Below are positions 33,271 through 42,615 of a DNA stretch of 64,000 nucleotides, one piece after another (position 1 is the first letter of the stretch; every line of letters begins with the position of its first letter). The notes below the pieces were generated by a model. The model saw nothing but the letters and a program-made list of their open reading frames with translations. It was not told the DNA's origin and did not search any database. The translations under genes and the position numbers were made by a program. The DNA is from Bacteroidota bacterium (GTDB lineage Bacteria > Bacteroidota > Bacteroidia > Bacteroidales > NBLH01), in NCBI GenBank assembly GCA_025361565.1, contig JANYKN010000033.1, positions 1-64,000 on the forward strand, in the 5' to 3' direction.

Positions 33271-34353
33271 TTAAATATGCCCACCGGATTTTCCACTTGA
33301 ATTTGATTGCTCCTGGCTAACTTGCAATGGATTTGAATTCAATTCTTTAAATTGTTGCCGGTTTCTATAAATATCCAAAGCCAGATACATTGCTTGTCGG
33401 AATGAATCTTCTGAAGCTTCATTTTTACCTGCTAAATCATAGGCTGTTCCGTGAGCTGGCGAAGTTCTAATAAAAGGCAAACCAGCTGTAAAATTCACCC
33501 CGCTTTCAAATGATATCGCTTTAAATGGAGCTAAACCCTGATCGTGGTACATGGCAAGTATAGCATCAAATTTCAAATAATCTTTGGAGCCAAAAAGTCC
33601 GTCAGCAGCAAATGGTCCCAATGCAATTATTCCCTCATTTCTAGCTTTATTTAGGGCAGGTATTAGAATATCTATTTCTTCATTCCCGATTAATCCATTA
33701 TCACCACAATGTGGGTTTAATCCCAATATAGCAATTTTTGGCTTTCCTATATTGAAATCCTCAATAAGGGATTTGTTTAAGATTCTTAATTTGTTTAAAA
33801 CACTATCCATAGTGATACTTGTGCCAACATCTTTTAAAGGAATATGGCCTGTAACTACACCAACTTTAAGTCTATCGCTAACCATAAGCATTAAAGAACC
33901 TTTTACTCCAAATTTATGTTCTAAATATTCTGTATGCCCAGGAAAATGAAAGTCTTTGGATTGAATGTTATCTTTATTGATTGGCGCTGTGACTAATACA
34001 TCAATTTCACCATTTTTTAAATCATCAACAGCCATTTCAAGTGCCTTTAATGATGCTGCACCTGCAATTTCGGTAGATTTTCCCAATTCAACTCTAATAT
34101 TTTCATCAACACAATTTATAATATTGGATCTTTTGGGATTAGCTTCGGCAGCAACTCTTATACTGTTCAAACTAAAATTCTCAATATCAAGCGCTTTTCT
34201 ATGGTAAGCAAGTACTTTTGAAGATCCATATATGATTGGTGTAAATAATTCATTGATACGGATATCCATCAATGCTTTTAGTATCACTTCATATCCAATA
34301 CCATTTATATCTCCTTGACTAATGCCTAGTTTTATCTTAGGATTTTCTTCCAT
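33271..34353 (-). CDS. pdxA: 4-hydroxythreonine-4-phosphate dehydrogenase (PdxA)
   Basis: 360 aa. PdxA oxidises 4-phosphohydroxy-L-threonine with NAD in the DXP-dependent pyridoxal phosphate pathway. The family signature is clear: KLGISQGDINGIGYEVILKA at the start, TAPINKDNIQ, FPGHTEYLEHKFG (metal His), MYHDQGLAPFKAISFESGVN (metal His, substrate Asp) and PFIRTSPAHGTAYDLAGKNE. The length is slightly more than E. coli PdxA because of a Ser/Gln-rich tail (LQVSQEQSNSSGKSGGH). It is the only B6 gene here. Confidence 0.95.
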   Translation of the reverse strand: MEENPKIKLGISQGDINGIGYEVILKALMDIRINELFTPIIYGSSKVLAYHRKALDIENFSLNSIRVAAEANPKRSNIINCVDENIRVELGKSTEIAGAASLKALEMAVDDLKNGEIDVLVTAPINKDNIQSKDFHFPGHTEYLEHKFGVKGSLMLMVSDRLKVGVVTGHIPLKDVGTSITMDSVLNKLRILNKSLIEDFNIGKPKIAILGLNPHCGDNGLIGNEEIDILIPALNKARNEGIIALGPFAADGLFGSKDYLKFDAILAMYHDQGLAPFKAISFESGVNFTAGLPFIRTSPAHGTAYDLAGKNEASEDSFRQAMYLALDIYRNRQQFKELNSNPLQVSQEQSNSSGKSGGHI

Positions 34354-34662
34354 TATATTGGTTTTTATCAGAATATAATTTAAAAGTCTTAATTTTTCTG
34401 ATTGAGAATAATCTCAATTCAGATAGATAAACTTTTTGGTTTAAAATAAATAATACGAAATATTATCAATTCCGTATGGCTGCTAAATTACAATAATTTA
34501 ATTAAATCACATATTATGTAACAAAAAGCATTCACCTGGAATTCCTAATTTAGAAATCCAGGTGTTTTAAAAATTTAATAAATTTATCCCTTAATAGTAA
34601 TACTTTGAAATGTATGTTAGTTTAATGAATCTACCGTTCCAAAAAACATTAAAATAATTGAG
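34354..34662. other. pdxA-tdh intergenic region
   Basis: No gene is seen. It contains the tdh terminator (34533-34564) and an A/T-rich leader for pdxA. Confidence 0.5.
34533..34564 (-). terminator. Terminator downstream of tdh
   Basis: CACCTGGA (34533-34540) and TCCAGGTG (34557-34564) form an 8-bp stem with a 16-base loop; on the minus strand CTTTTTG follows a few bases later. Confidence 0.55.
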
Positions 34663-35694
34663 TTATTCCCAATTAAGGATAACTTTTCCACAATTTCCTT
34701 CATCCATCACATCAAATCCTTTTTGAAAATCATCAACTTTAAATCTATGGGTGATAATTGGTGAAAGATCCAGACCCGACATGAGCATTTGCTCCATCAA
34801 ATACCAGGTTTCGAACATCTCTCTTCCATAAATTCCTTTGAGCTGAAGGCCTTTAAAAATAACCTTATCCCAGTCAATCCCTGTATTTGGAGGTAATATT
34901 CCCAATAACGAAATCTTGCCTGAATTATACATATGTGCTAACATATCGTTAAATGCCTTTGGTGCTCCTGAACATTCCATCCCAATATCAAAGCCGATCA
35001 TACCCAATTCCTTAATTACATCATCGAGCGTTTCTTTAAGTGGATTGATTACCCTTGTTGCACCCATTTTTTTTGCAAGTTCTATTCTAAAAGGATTAGT
35101 TTCGGTGGCAACAATATATCTGGCGCCGGCAAATCTCGAAATGGCAACACACATACTTCCAATTAATCCGGCTCCTGTTATCAAAACATCTTCTCCAATT
35201 AATGGAAATGAAAGCGCTGTGTGGGTTGCATTTCCAAATGGATCCATAATTGCCAGGATTTCATCAGGTATTTTATCGCTCATTTTCATCACATTTGATG
35301 AAGGAACCAAAACATATTCAGCAAAAACTCCATCGCGATTTACACCTATTCCAATGGTATTTTCGCAAATGTGTTTTTTTCCTCGTCGGCAATTTCGGCA
35401 GTGTCCGCATGCGATATGACCTTCGCCGGTAACTCTTTCACCAATATTAAAACCAGTTACACCATTACCAAAACCGGCAACTTCACCTACATATTCATGC
35501 CCTATGGTCATTGGGGTTTTAATTGTTTTTTGGGCCCACTCATCCCATCTATAAATATGTAAATCAGTTCCACAAATGGCTGTTTTTCTAATTTTAATAA
35601 GAACATCGTTTACTCCTGGTTCTGGTTTCGGAACATCTTGCATCCAAATTCCTTTTTGTGCTTTTGCTTTTACCAAAGCTTTCATTGTTGCCAT
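34663..35694 (-). CDS. tdh: L-threonine 3-dehydrogenase (zinc-dependent MDR)
   Basis: 343 aa, the usual length of Tdh. It oxidises L-threonine to 2-amino-3-ketobutyrate with NAD. Catalytic zinc ligands are in [16 protein letters not shown] and [12 protein letters not shown]; the structural zinc site is [20 protein letters not shown]. The Rossmann motif is [12 protein letters not shown], followed by [16 protein letters not shown]. The tail [12 protein letters not shown] is typical. No kbl partner is adjacent. Other medium-chain dehydrogenases (sorbitol, butanediol) share the zinc motifs, but the overall pattern fits Tdh best. Confidence 0.9.
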   Translation of the reverse strand: MATMKALVKAKAQKGIWMQDVPKPEPGVNDVLIKIRKTAICGTDLHIYRWDEWAQKTIKTPMTIGHEYVGEVAGFGNGVTGFNIGERVTGEGHIACGHCRNCRRGKKHICENTIGIGVNRDGVFAEYVLVPSSNVMKMSDKIPDEILAIMDPFGNATHTALSFPLIGEDVLITGAGLIGSMCVAISRFAGARYIVATETNPFRIELAKKMGATRVINPLKETLDDVIKELGMIGFDIGMECSGAPKAFNDMLAHMYNSGKISLLGILPPNTGIDWDKVIFKGLQLKGIYGREMFETWYLMEQMLMSGLDLSPIITHRFKVDDFQKGFDVMDEGNCGKVILNWE

Positions 35695-35952
35695 ATCTTG
35701 TCGGTTTAAATAAGTTAAAAATCAGATAATCAATAATATGAAAATAATTATTGCTGTATAAATTTACACAAAAAAAACTGATATATGATGACTTTTATCA
35801 AGTGCCCATGATTGATTGCTAATATTGTAATTTTGGAAAGTCTTTTTACCATTGGTTTTTACAAATCATGCAATAATAATTATAAATCCCAATTATAAAA
35901 TTTTATATTAAACAGTTCAAAAAACACCTATTCCATTTGAGCCAGAATAATT

Positions 35953-35960
35953 TATCTTTG
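35953..35960 (+). promoter_or_regulatory. -7 promoter element of gltX
   Basis: TATCTTTG matches TAnnTTTG, 14 bases before the ATG at 35975. The upstream element is weak. Confidence 0.55.
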
Positions 35961-35974
35961 CAAAAAAAAATATT

Positions 35975-37501
35975 ATGCATACAAAAGTTAGAGTACGATT
36001 TGCACCAAGTCCAACTGGACCTTTGCATATAGGAGGTGTTCGCACCACTTTATTTAATTATTTATTCGCAAAAAAACATGGAGGAGATTTTATCCTTCGG
36101 ATTGAAGATACAGATCAGACCCGCTACGTTGAAGGAGCAGAAAAGTATATTATTGACTCATTAAATTGGTGCGGTATTAAATTCGATGAGGGCGTTGGTA
36201 TAGGTGGAAAATACGGACCTTATCGCCAATCGGAAAGAAAAGAAATATATAAAAACTATGCATGGCAATTGGTTGATTCCGGAAATGCTTATTTTGCTTT
36301 TGATACTCCGGCAGAATTGGATGAAATGCGCGACAAGCTTAAGCTTGAAAATAATTCAAATCAACAATATGGCATTCATACCCGCTTGAAAATGAAGAAT
36401 TCACTAACCCTTTCTTCTGAGGAATGTAAAAGAAGAATTGATGGCGGTGGAGATTTTGTTATTCGAATTAAAATGCCGGAGAATGAAAAAATCCATGTAA
36501 CTGATTTAATTAGAGGCGATGTGGTTTTTGAATCGAACTTGTTGGATGATAAAGTATTATATAAATCGGATGGCATGCCAACCTACCATCTTGCCAATAT
36601 AGTTGACGATCATTTAATGGAAATAACTCATGTGATTAGAGGTGAGGAATGGCTGCCTTCACTCCCATTGCACAAACTATTATATCAATTTTTTGGATGG
36701 GAAAGCACCATGCCACAATTTGCACATTTACCTCTGATTTTAAAACCGAATGGAAAAGGAAAATTAAGTAAACGAGATGGTGATGCTGGAGGATTTCCAG
36801 TTTTTCCTTTGGAATGGAAAGATCCCGAAACCGGTGAAATTTCTTCTGGATACGCTGAGTATGGATATTTTCCTGATGCATTCCTTAATATGCTTGCCTT
36901 GCTGGGATGGAACCCGGGAACAGAGCAGGAGATATTTAGCCTCCCTGAATTGGTTGAAGCATTTAGCATTGAAAAAGTTGGTAAATCAGGTTCGAAATTC
37001 GATCCCGAAAAAACCAAATGGTTCAATCATCAATATTTAATTAAAAGGACCGATAATGAGTTGGCTAAAATATTTCACGGACAACTATTAAAAAGGAATT
37101 TAAATCCAGACATTAAATTAGTTGAAAAGATAGTTTGTATAATAAAAGAAAGAGCAAATTTTGTATCTGATTTTTGGGAACATTCATCGTTCTTTTTTGA
37201 AGCACCAATAGATTATGATGAGAAAATGATGAAAAAGAGCTGGAAAGAAAACACCTCGGAAGAATTAAAAAAACTAGTTTTAATTTTATCAAAAATTGAT
37301 GATTTTGCTTCGAATAACATCGAAACATTGGTAAAATCGTGGCTTGAAGAAATGAATTTGGGTGTTGGACAAATAGTTGCTCCATTAAGACTTGCTTTGG
37401 TTGGTGCAGCTAAAGGACCGCATATATTTGATATTATTGAGATTATTGGAAAAGAAGAAACCATAGAGCGTATTGAAATTGCAATTAACAGAATCAAATA
37501 A
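35975..37501 (+). CDS. gltX: Glutamyl-tRNA synthetase
   Basis: 508 aa, class I. The HIGH motif is APSPTGPLHIGGVRTTLFNY (residues ~11-29), then FILRIEDTDQTR; the KMSKS loop reads KGKLSKRDGDAGG. The C-terminal anticodon-binding domain is helical. It charges tRNA-Glu (possibly also tRNA-Gln for amidation). GltX is the known target of HipA kinases, and an unlinked HipA-like kinase is encoded at 11171-12175. It has its own promoter and stands 92 bases before ruvB. Confidence 0.96.
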   Translation: MHTKVRVRFAPSPTGPLHIGGVRTTLFNYLFAKKHGGDFILRIEDTDQTRYVEGAEKYIIDSLNWCGIKFDEGVGIGGKYGPYRQSERKEIYKNYAWQLVDSGNAYFAFDTPAELDEMRDKLKLENNSNQQYGIHTRLKMKNSLTLSSEECKRRIDGGGDFVIRIKMPENEKIHVTDLIRGDVVFESNLLDDKVLYKSDGMPTYHLANIVDDHLMEITHVIRGEEWLPSLPLHKLLYQFFGWESTMPQFAHLPLILKPNGKGKLSKRDGDAGGFPVFPLEWKDPETGEISSGYAEYGYFPDAFLNMLALLGWNPGTEQEIFSLPELVEAFSIEKVGKSGSKFDPEKTKWFNHQYLIKRTDNELAKIFHGQLLKRNLNPDIKLVEKIVCIIKERANFVSDFWEHSSFFFEAPIDYDEKMMKKSWKENTSEELKKLVLILSKIDDFASNNIETLVKSWLEEMNLGVGQIVAPLRLALVGAAKGPHIFDIIEIIGKEETIERIEIAINRIK

Positions 37502-37593
37502 AAAACTGTAGATTTGGTATTTTAACATCAAATTTTGAAATGAATTAAATACCTCCATTTGCATTAAAATGAAATTCAGGGAGAAATAAAATT

Positions 37594-38616
37594 ATGTCGG
37601 ATTTGGATTTTATGCGTAAGGACAAGCCTACTAATTCAGAACTTGAGTTAGAGCAAACATTAAGGCCTTTGCGTTTTGATGATTTCAGAGGACAGGCAAG
37701 AACCATTGAAAACCTGAAAATATTTGTACAAGCTGCAAAAATGCGGGGAGAAGTGCTTGATCATGTTCTGCTGCACGGCCCACCTGGTTTGGGTAAAACC
37801 ACCCTTTCGAATATTATTGCTAACGAATTGGGGGTGAGTATGAAACTAAGTTCAGGTCCTGTCCTTGATAAGCCTGGTGATTTAGCTGGCTTACTTACCA
37901 ATTTAGATAAAAACGATGTATTATTTATTGACGAAATTCATCGATTAAGCCCTGTGGTTGAAGAATACTTATATTCGGCAATGGAAGATTTTACCATTGA
38001 TATATTAATTGATAAAGGGCCAAGTGCAAGGTCAATTCAGCTTACTTTAAATCCGTTTACTCTGGTTGGGGCAACAACACGTTCAGGATTATTAACCAGC
38101 CCATTGAGAGCCAGATTTGGTATAAAATTTTTACTTGAATATTATGATATTGAAGTTCTTACCAATATTGTAAAACGGTCATCCAAAATATTAAATGTGC
38201 CCATTGAAGATAAAGCAGCAAGAGAAATTGCAGGCCGAAGCCGTGGAACCCCACGTATAGCAAATGCTTTGCTCAGAAGGGTTAGAGATTTTGCACAGGT
38301 AAAAGGGAATGGAACCATAGATATGGAAATGGCAATATACGCTCTGGATCAACTAAATATTGATAAAAGAGGCCTGGACGAAATGGATAATAAAATATTG
38401 CTTACTATTATAGAAAAATTTAATGGAGGCCCAGTTGGTGTAAATACTATTGCTACTGCGGTTGGTGACGAAGCTGGAACCATCGAAGAAGTATATGAAC
38501 CATTTTTAATCAAAGAAGGTTTTTTAAAAAGAACTCCAAGAGGTCGAGAGGTGACGGATCTTGCTTATTTTCATCTCAATAAAATTAAAATTGCGGGGCA
38601 AGGCAGTTTGTTTTAA
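37594..38616 (+). CDS. ruvB: Holliday junction branch migration ATPase RuvB
   Basis: 340 aa, standard length. Domain order is N-terminal region ([13 protein letters not shown]), Walker [16 protein letters not shown], Walker [10 protein letters not shown], sensor [18 protein letters not shown] and a C-terminal winged helix ([20 protein letters not shown], then [16 protein letters not shown]). It drives branch migration of Holliday junctions with RuvA, not encoded here. The ruvB stop is 20 bases before folB, suggesting co-transcription. Confidence 0.97.
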   Translation: MSDLDFMRKDKPTNSELELEQTLRPLRFDDFRGQARTIENLKIFVQAAKMRGEVLDHVLLHGPPGLGKTTLSNIIANELGVSMKLSSGPVLDKPGDLAGLLTNLDKNDVLFIDEIHRLSPVVEEYLYSAMEDFTIDILIDKGPSARSIQLTLNPFTLVGATTRSGLLTSPLRARFGIKFLLEYYDIEVLTNIVKRSSKILNVPIEDKAAREIAGRSRGTPRIANALLRRVRDFAQVKGNGTIDMEMAIYALDQLNIDKRGLDEMDNKILLTIIEKFNGGPVGVNTIATAVGDEAGTIEEVYEPFLIKEGFLKRTPRGREVTDLAYFHLNKIKIAGQGSLF

Positions 38617-38635
38617 ATCTAAAAATATTAAGGTT

Positions 38636-39001
38636 GTGGGAATTATTGAAATAGAAGGAATGGAATTCTATGCCTATCATGGGCATTATGAAGAAGAAAG
38701 AGTAGTTGGCAACCGTTTTTTATTGGATCTTAGAATTGAAGCTGATTGCGACATGGCTGCTAATTCAGATCGGATTAAAGATGCTTTAAATTATCAAACG
38801 GCATACAAAATTATTAAGGAACAAATGTTCCAGAAATCACACTTGCTTGAGAACATAGCAATGAGAATTCTCGATGCCCTGTTCAATAATATGAAAGGTA
38901 TCAATAAGGCAACCATCAAAGTAAGGAAAATGAATCCTCCAATGGGTGGTCAAATCAAATGTGTGAGCGTAACAATGTTTCGTGAAAAAACACCTGAATA
39001 A
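38636..39001 (+). CDS. folB: Dihydroneopterin aldolase (FolB)
   Basis: 121 aa from GTG 38636, which gives the usual FolB length and start (VGIIEIEGMEFYAYHGHYEE); a longer in-frame ATG at 38561 overlaps ruvB and is rejected. Conserved segments are the YHGHYEEER active-site region, LNYQTAYKII, HLLENIAMRI (catalytic Glu region) and KATIKVRKMNPPMGG. It cleaves 7,8-dihydroneopterin to 6-hydroxymethyl-dihydropterin in folate synthesis. Confidence 0.92.
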   Translation: MGIIEIEGMEFYAYHGHYEEERVVGNRFLLDLRIEADCDMAANSDRIKDALNYQTAYKIIKEQMFQKSHLLENIAMRILDALFNNMKGINKATIKVRKMNPPMGGQIKCVSVTMFREKTPE

Positions 39002-39086
39002 GCATTTTAAAGAATAGAAATCAAGAGATCTATAATTAATTCAATCTCTTGATTTTCTATTTTATAATCCTCAATAAAAACTGTTG

Positions 39087-39650
39087 TTAATCAATTTTTA
39101 CATGTCCCCAATTTTCGCCAGAGCGAATTCTGTTTAATTGAGTATGGGTAATTCCGAATTCCTTAGCAAGCTTATAAAGCTTGTTTTTACCTCTTGCTAA
39201 TTTTTTCTTCAATCTGATAACATCAGTTTCAGTTAATTTCGCATTTGTAATCCTACCTTTTCGGTTAATGTTCTTGTAGTTAGGATTTTCGCGGTGATGC
39301 TCAGATAACAATGCTCTTGTAACCCATTTTAAGTTATCGGCGTTGTTGTTCTCTTTGTAGAAATCGACATGGATAACATACTTATGTTCTTCAGAAGGTC
39401 TTGGGCAGAACGCAGCAGCAACCAATTTATGAACAATTTTCGTCTTTTTGTGTTTCCAATCGATGTTTGACTTGAACGTAAAATACTTATAACCATTTAC
39501 GTTTTGTGATTTTAGGATGACCCAGTCTTCCAATTCTTTTTTAAACCTCCTGATACGGCCAAAATTAGAAATTTCATACTTCTCTTGCTGACTGATTTCC
39601 TCGTCGGCAATTGACACCCATTTTTCATTCCAAAATGTGTTTTTTTCCAT
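39087..39650 (-). CDS. Free-standing NUMOD4/HNH endonuclease-like protein
   Basis: 187 aa. An N-terminal NUMOD4 motif (KWVSIAD ... YEISNFGRIRRF) leads to an HNH-like core (IVHKLVAAAFCPRP ... YVIHVDFYKENNNADNLKWV) and a C-terminal HTH (NKLYKLAKEFGITHTQLNRI). This is the layout of homing-type endonucleases, but the gene lies in no intron or intein. The central histidine position reads HVDF where the usual motif is HxDGN/HKNG-like, so activity may be altered. Confidence 0.78.
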   Translation of the reverse strand: MEKNTFWNEKWVSIADEEISQQEKYEISNFGRIRRFKKELEDWVILKSQNVNGYKYFTFKSNIDWKHKKTKIVHKLVAAAFCPRPSEEHKYVIHVDFYKENNNADNLKWVTRALLSEHHRENPNYKNINRKGRITNAKLTETDVIRLKKKLARGKNKLYKLAKEFGITHTQLNRIRSGENWGHVKID

Positions 39651-39960
39651 GTTTTAAATGTTTTAATAGATAAAAGCATTCAGCTTTAGTGAAGGAATAA
39701 TCTATATTGAACTTACTAACCTATATGAGAATTATATGGTAGAATTTCAATTAATTACTTGATTCAATTTCTCTAATTCCATATAGAAGGATGCACGTAG
39801 AAAAAGCTCCTTAACAGAATGATAAATTAATCCTAAATTCTTGTATCTAAATTGTTTCCCTTTTGTGTAAATGCAAATATAAGTAATTTTTTAATAAAAT
39901 CAAGATTTCAAATAAAATATTTTATAACCGAGATAGGTTAGATCTGTATCTGGATTTTGA
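39651..39960. other. Intergenic, nothing recognisable
   Basis: About 310 bases without a coding frame or strong hairpin; leader of the HNH gene on one side and end of the barrel gene on the other. Confidence 0.5.
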
Positions 39961-41613
39961 CTATAAATAATCGAGTTCCAAATCTCGAACTAAACACCTG
40001 ATACCTAAAGATATAAATGTATTTCGGGAAGTCAATGACGGTAATTGTATATTTTGGTTATTTATACATACAAACAATGAATGATTCAACTTGGGATTTA
40101 ACAACCAGGATATTTTAATTTCCAGATTAGAATAATCGCCTTTAAATCCTTGCCTAAATTTATTTCCATAATCATTTGCCCGAAGGAGATATGATTTATA
40201 AATATTTTGACCATAACTTGTACTATCCTTGTCCATTCCTGCATTGCCAATGATTGCCTTTAAAAGCACAGAGAAACGGTTTTTATGATAATGTGCAAGA
40301 AAAATAAGTTCTTCAAAATTTGCACCTGACGGATGAGCGAGTGATTGAAAATGGTTGCCATAATTAAGAATGCTATTTGAGTAGGAATAGGTGTACGGAC
40401 GAACTGCATTATATTCAAATTGAATAAACAAGTTTTGAAGGTTAAACACATCGAAAGCTTTGATTCCACCTTGTAATCCAAATTTGTTTCCCCACCAGCC
40501 TGAACCTGATTTCATTTCAGACAAAACAAATTCATCAATTACCATCTGTCCATATAATTGATATTTATCCTGGAATTTAAGGTTAAATCCAAATCCCAGA
40601 AGCGCATTATCAGCAGAACCTCCTGCAAATTCAACTGGCCTGAAAAAAATAACAGGATTCAAATAACCAACATTAAAATTTGTTATCCCCAATGAATCAA
40701 TCGGATTTGAAACAATGGACTCAAAAAAATTGATATTCAGCCAATGTGTAGCATTCCAACTTAAATAATGCGAAAATAACAGTTTTGATTTCAATTCATT
40801 GTTCAAAAGTTCAGAATTAAAATCTCGCAGATATCCGAAAAGCCATATATATTTAAATCTCCACACATTAATAGTTGCCTTAAAAAAAGGATAATTGACA
40901 CTATTATCAGAAAGAAATAATGAACGGTAACCTTCGCCCCAAAAATTTCCTCCAATTCCGGTTTGCAGGTTCAAATATTTCCAGGGAGAAAAAGATAGAT
41001 AACCAATGATTGAAGCATAATGATAATCATTACCTTTTTTATATAAATATTTTCCTATACCCGGCAGTAATCCGCATGAGTCAATTTTTAATTCAAGGTG
41101 ATCATAATAGGACTGGATGCCATAAAAACCATTCATCTGAAATGCAAATTGATTTCCAATATTGCCTCCAATTGATATACCTGCTTTGTAATTATTCAAT
41201 GATTGTTGTGGATTTATTACGAATTCTGGAGCAATTTCCAAAATTGGATTGATCTGAATTTTAAAATGGCTAGAGTTAAGTTCAAAAATATTATTGTTAA
41301 GCAAATAATAAATTAACTTGTTTTTTGTAATAATTTCCGATTTCTGAGCAAGACTATCATATGAAAGAAAATCAGATGTCAAGAATGGCTTTATATTGCT
41401 GTGAAAATTTGGCTGGGAATAATATTTTTTTTCAAATCTGAGATTGTTTTCTATATTCAGATTGATATAATTTGGTTGGGAAAATGAAATGTAATTTATT
41501 ACAAAACAAATTGTGGTAGAAAATAAATAATTTAAAATACATGACTTTTTCGAAATATTATCAATAGATAATTTTCCATTTTTTTTTTCTTCTAAAGTTG
41601 AATTACTCATCAT
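39961..41613 (-). CDS. Outer-membrane beta-barrel, Wzi/capsule-assembly-like
   Basis: 550 aa. After a charged start a hydrophobic segment (CILNYLFSTTICFVINYISF) acts as signal sequence. The rest alternates hydrophobic and polar residues as in a large beta-barrel. The segment GIGGNFWGEGYRSLFLSDNS, then FFKATINVWRFKYIWLFGYL, matches the conserved core of capsule assembly Wzi-family proteins. The C-terminus ends in a beta strand. It is likely an outer-membrane protein with a role in surface polysaccharide. It lies 18 bases after the LD-carboxypeptidase gene. Confidence 0.75.
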   Translation of the reverse strand: MMSNSTLEEKKNGKLSIDNISKKSCILNYLFSTTICFVINYISFSQPNYINLNIENNLRFEKKYYSQPNFHSNIKPFLTSDFLSYDSLAQKSEIITKNKLIYYLLNNNIFELNSSHFKIQINPILEIAPEFVINPQQSLNNYKAGISIGGNIGNQFAFQMNGFYGIQSYYDHLELKIDSCGLLPGIGKYLYKKGNDYHYASIIGYLSFSPWKYLNLQTGIGGNFWGEGYRSLFLSDNSVNYPFFKATINVWRFKYIWLFGYLRDFNSELLNNELKSKLLFSHYLSWNATHWLNINFFESIVSNPIDSLGITNFNVGYLNPVIFFRPVEFAGGSADNALLGFGFNLKFQDKYQLYGQMVIDEFVLSEMKSGSGWWGNKFGLQGGIKAFDVFNLQNLFIQFEYNAVRPYTYSYSNSILNYGNHFQSLAHPSGANFEELIFLAHYHKNRFSVLLKAIIGNAGMDKDSTSYGQNIYKSYLLRANDYGNKFRQGFKGDYSNLEIKISWLLNPKLNHSLFVCINNQNIQLPSLTSRNTFISLGIRCLVRDLELDYL

Positions 41614-41631
41614 TTACTCAATTCGATGCAA

Positions 41632-42582
41632 TTAGATAACTGGGCACTCAAGAAGCTTGATACCATTAAATCCTGTATCTAATTCTGCTTCAATTCCAAT
41701 TGGAAAAATAGCCTGATTTTGAACATGCCCAAACGAAAAACCCGATATGATAGGAATATTTAGATGTCCCAATCTCTCTTTGAAAACTTCAACTAAAGAT
41801 AAGGAATTTTCACTGGTTAGTTCCTTATTATTGATATCACAATCGGTAAAAATACCTAGGATAATACCTGAAGCTTTTTGCAAACAATCACATAATAACA
41901 ACTGTGTCAACATTCTATCTATCTTGTAAGGCGCTTCACCAATATCTTCAAGAAAAACAATTTTGTCGGCAAAATCTATCTGATATTTTGTACCAATCAG
42001 AGCATTAACAAGACTTAAGTTGCCTCCAACAAGTCTGCCTTTTGCCTTGCCAGGGAAAATGGTTTTAATCGTATTATTATCTTTGGGATAAATGATTAAT
42101 TCATTTTCTTCAGCAGATAAAATGCTAGAAAACTCTTTTTTAGTATATTCCGTAAATGCCGAAATGCCTACAACTCCATGAAAAGTTATTAGACCTACCT
42201 GTTGATTGATGGAATTAAGTAAAGCTGTAATATCGCTATATCCAATAAATATTTTTGGATTTCGTTTTATCAAATCGTAATCTATTTTATCAATTATCCT
42301 TGTTGTACCATACCCTCCTCTGATACAAATGACTGCGTTTATATCTTTGTTTTCGAACGCTTCATGCAAATCATTTAAACGAACTTCATCGCTGCCAGCC
42401 AAATGCCCTTTCTTTGAAAGAATTGCTTTATTATAGCAACTTCTATAACCCATTTCTGATAAAACATCTTGCGCTTTATCGATTTGCTCTTGCCTAACAG
42501 GTCCTGCTGGAGCTATTATGGCAATCATGCTGTTTCCAATTAATTTTCGGGGTTTTATTATTTTTTGGGGTAGGGCATCCAT
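41632..42582 (-). CDS. Muramoyltetrapeptide LD-carboxypeptidase (S66 family)
   Basis: 316 aa. The N-terminal SIIAPAGP-type start reads MIAIIAPAGPVRQEQ; the nucleophile serine is in KIFIGYSDITALL; the C-terminal Glu/His part is LFLEDIGEAPYKIDRML and GFSFGHVQNQAIFPIG. It removes the terminal D-Ala from murein tetrapeptides during recycling. No signal peptide is seen, consistent with a cytoplasmic LdcA. It is followed by the outer-membrane barrel gene and preceded by rpoN on the same strand. Confidence 0.9.
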   Translation of the reverse strand: MDALPQKIIKPRKLIGNSMIAIIAPAGPVRQEQIDKAQDVLSEMGYRSCYNKAILSKKGHLAGSDEVRLNDLHEAFENKDINAVICIRGGYGTTRIIDKIDYDLIKRNPKIFIGYSDITALLNSINQQVGLITFHGVVGISAFTEYTKKEFSSILSAEENELIIYPKDNNTIKTIFPGKAKGRLVGGNLSLVNALIGTKYQIDFADKIVFLEDIGEAPYKIDRMLTQLLLCDCLQKASGIILGIFTDCDINNKELTSENSLSLVEVFKERLGHLNIPIISGFSFGHVQNQAIFPIGIEAELDTGFNGIKLLECPVI

Positions 42583-42615
42583 ATTTTCATTATTGGATGA
42601 TTTTTTATGTAATGA

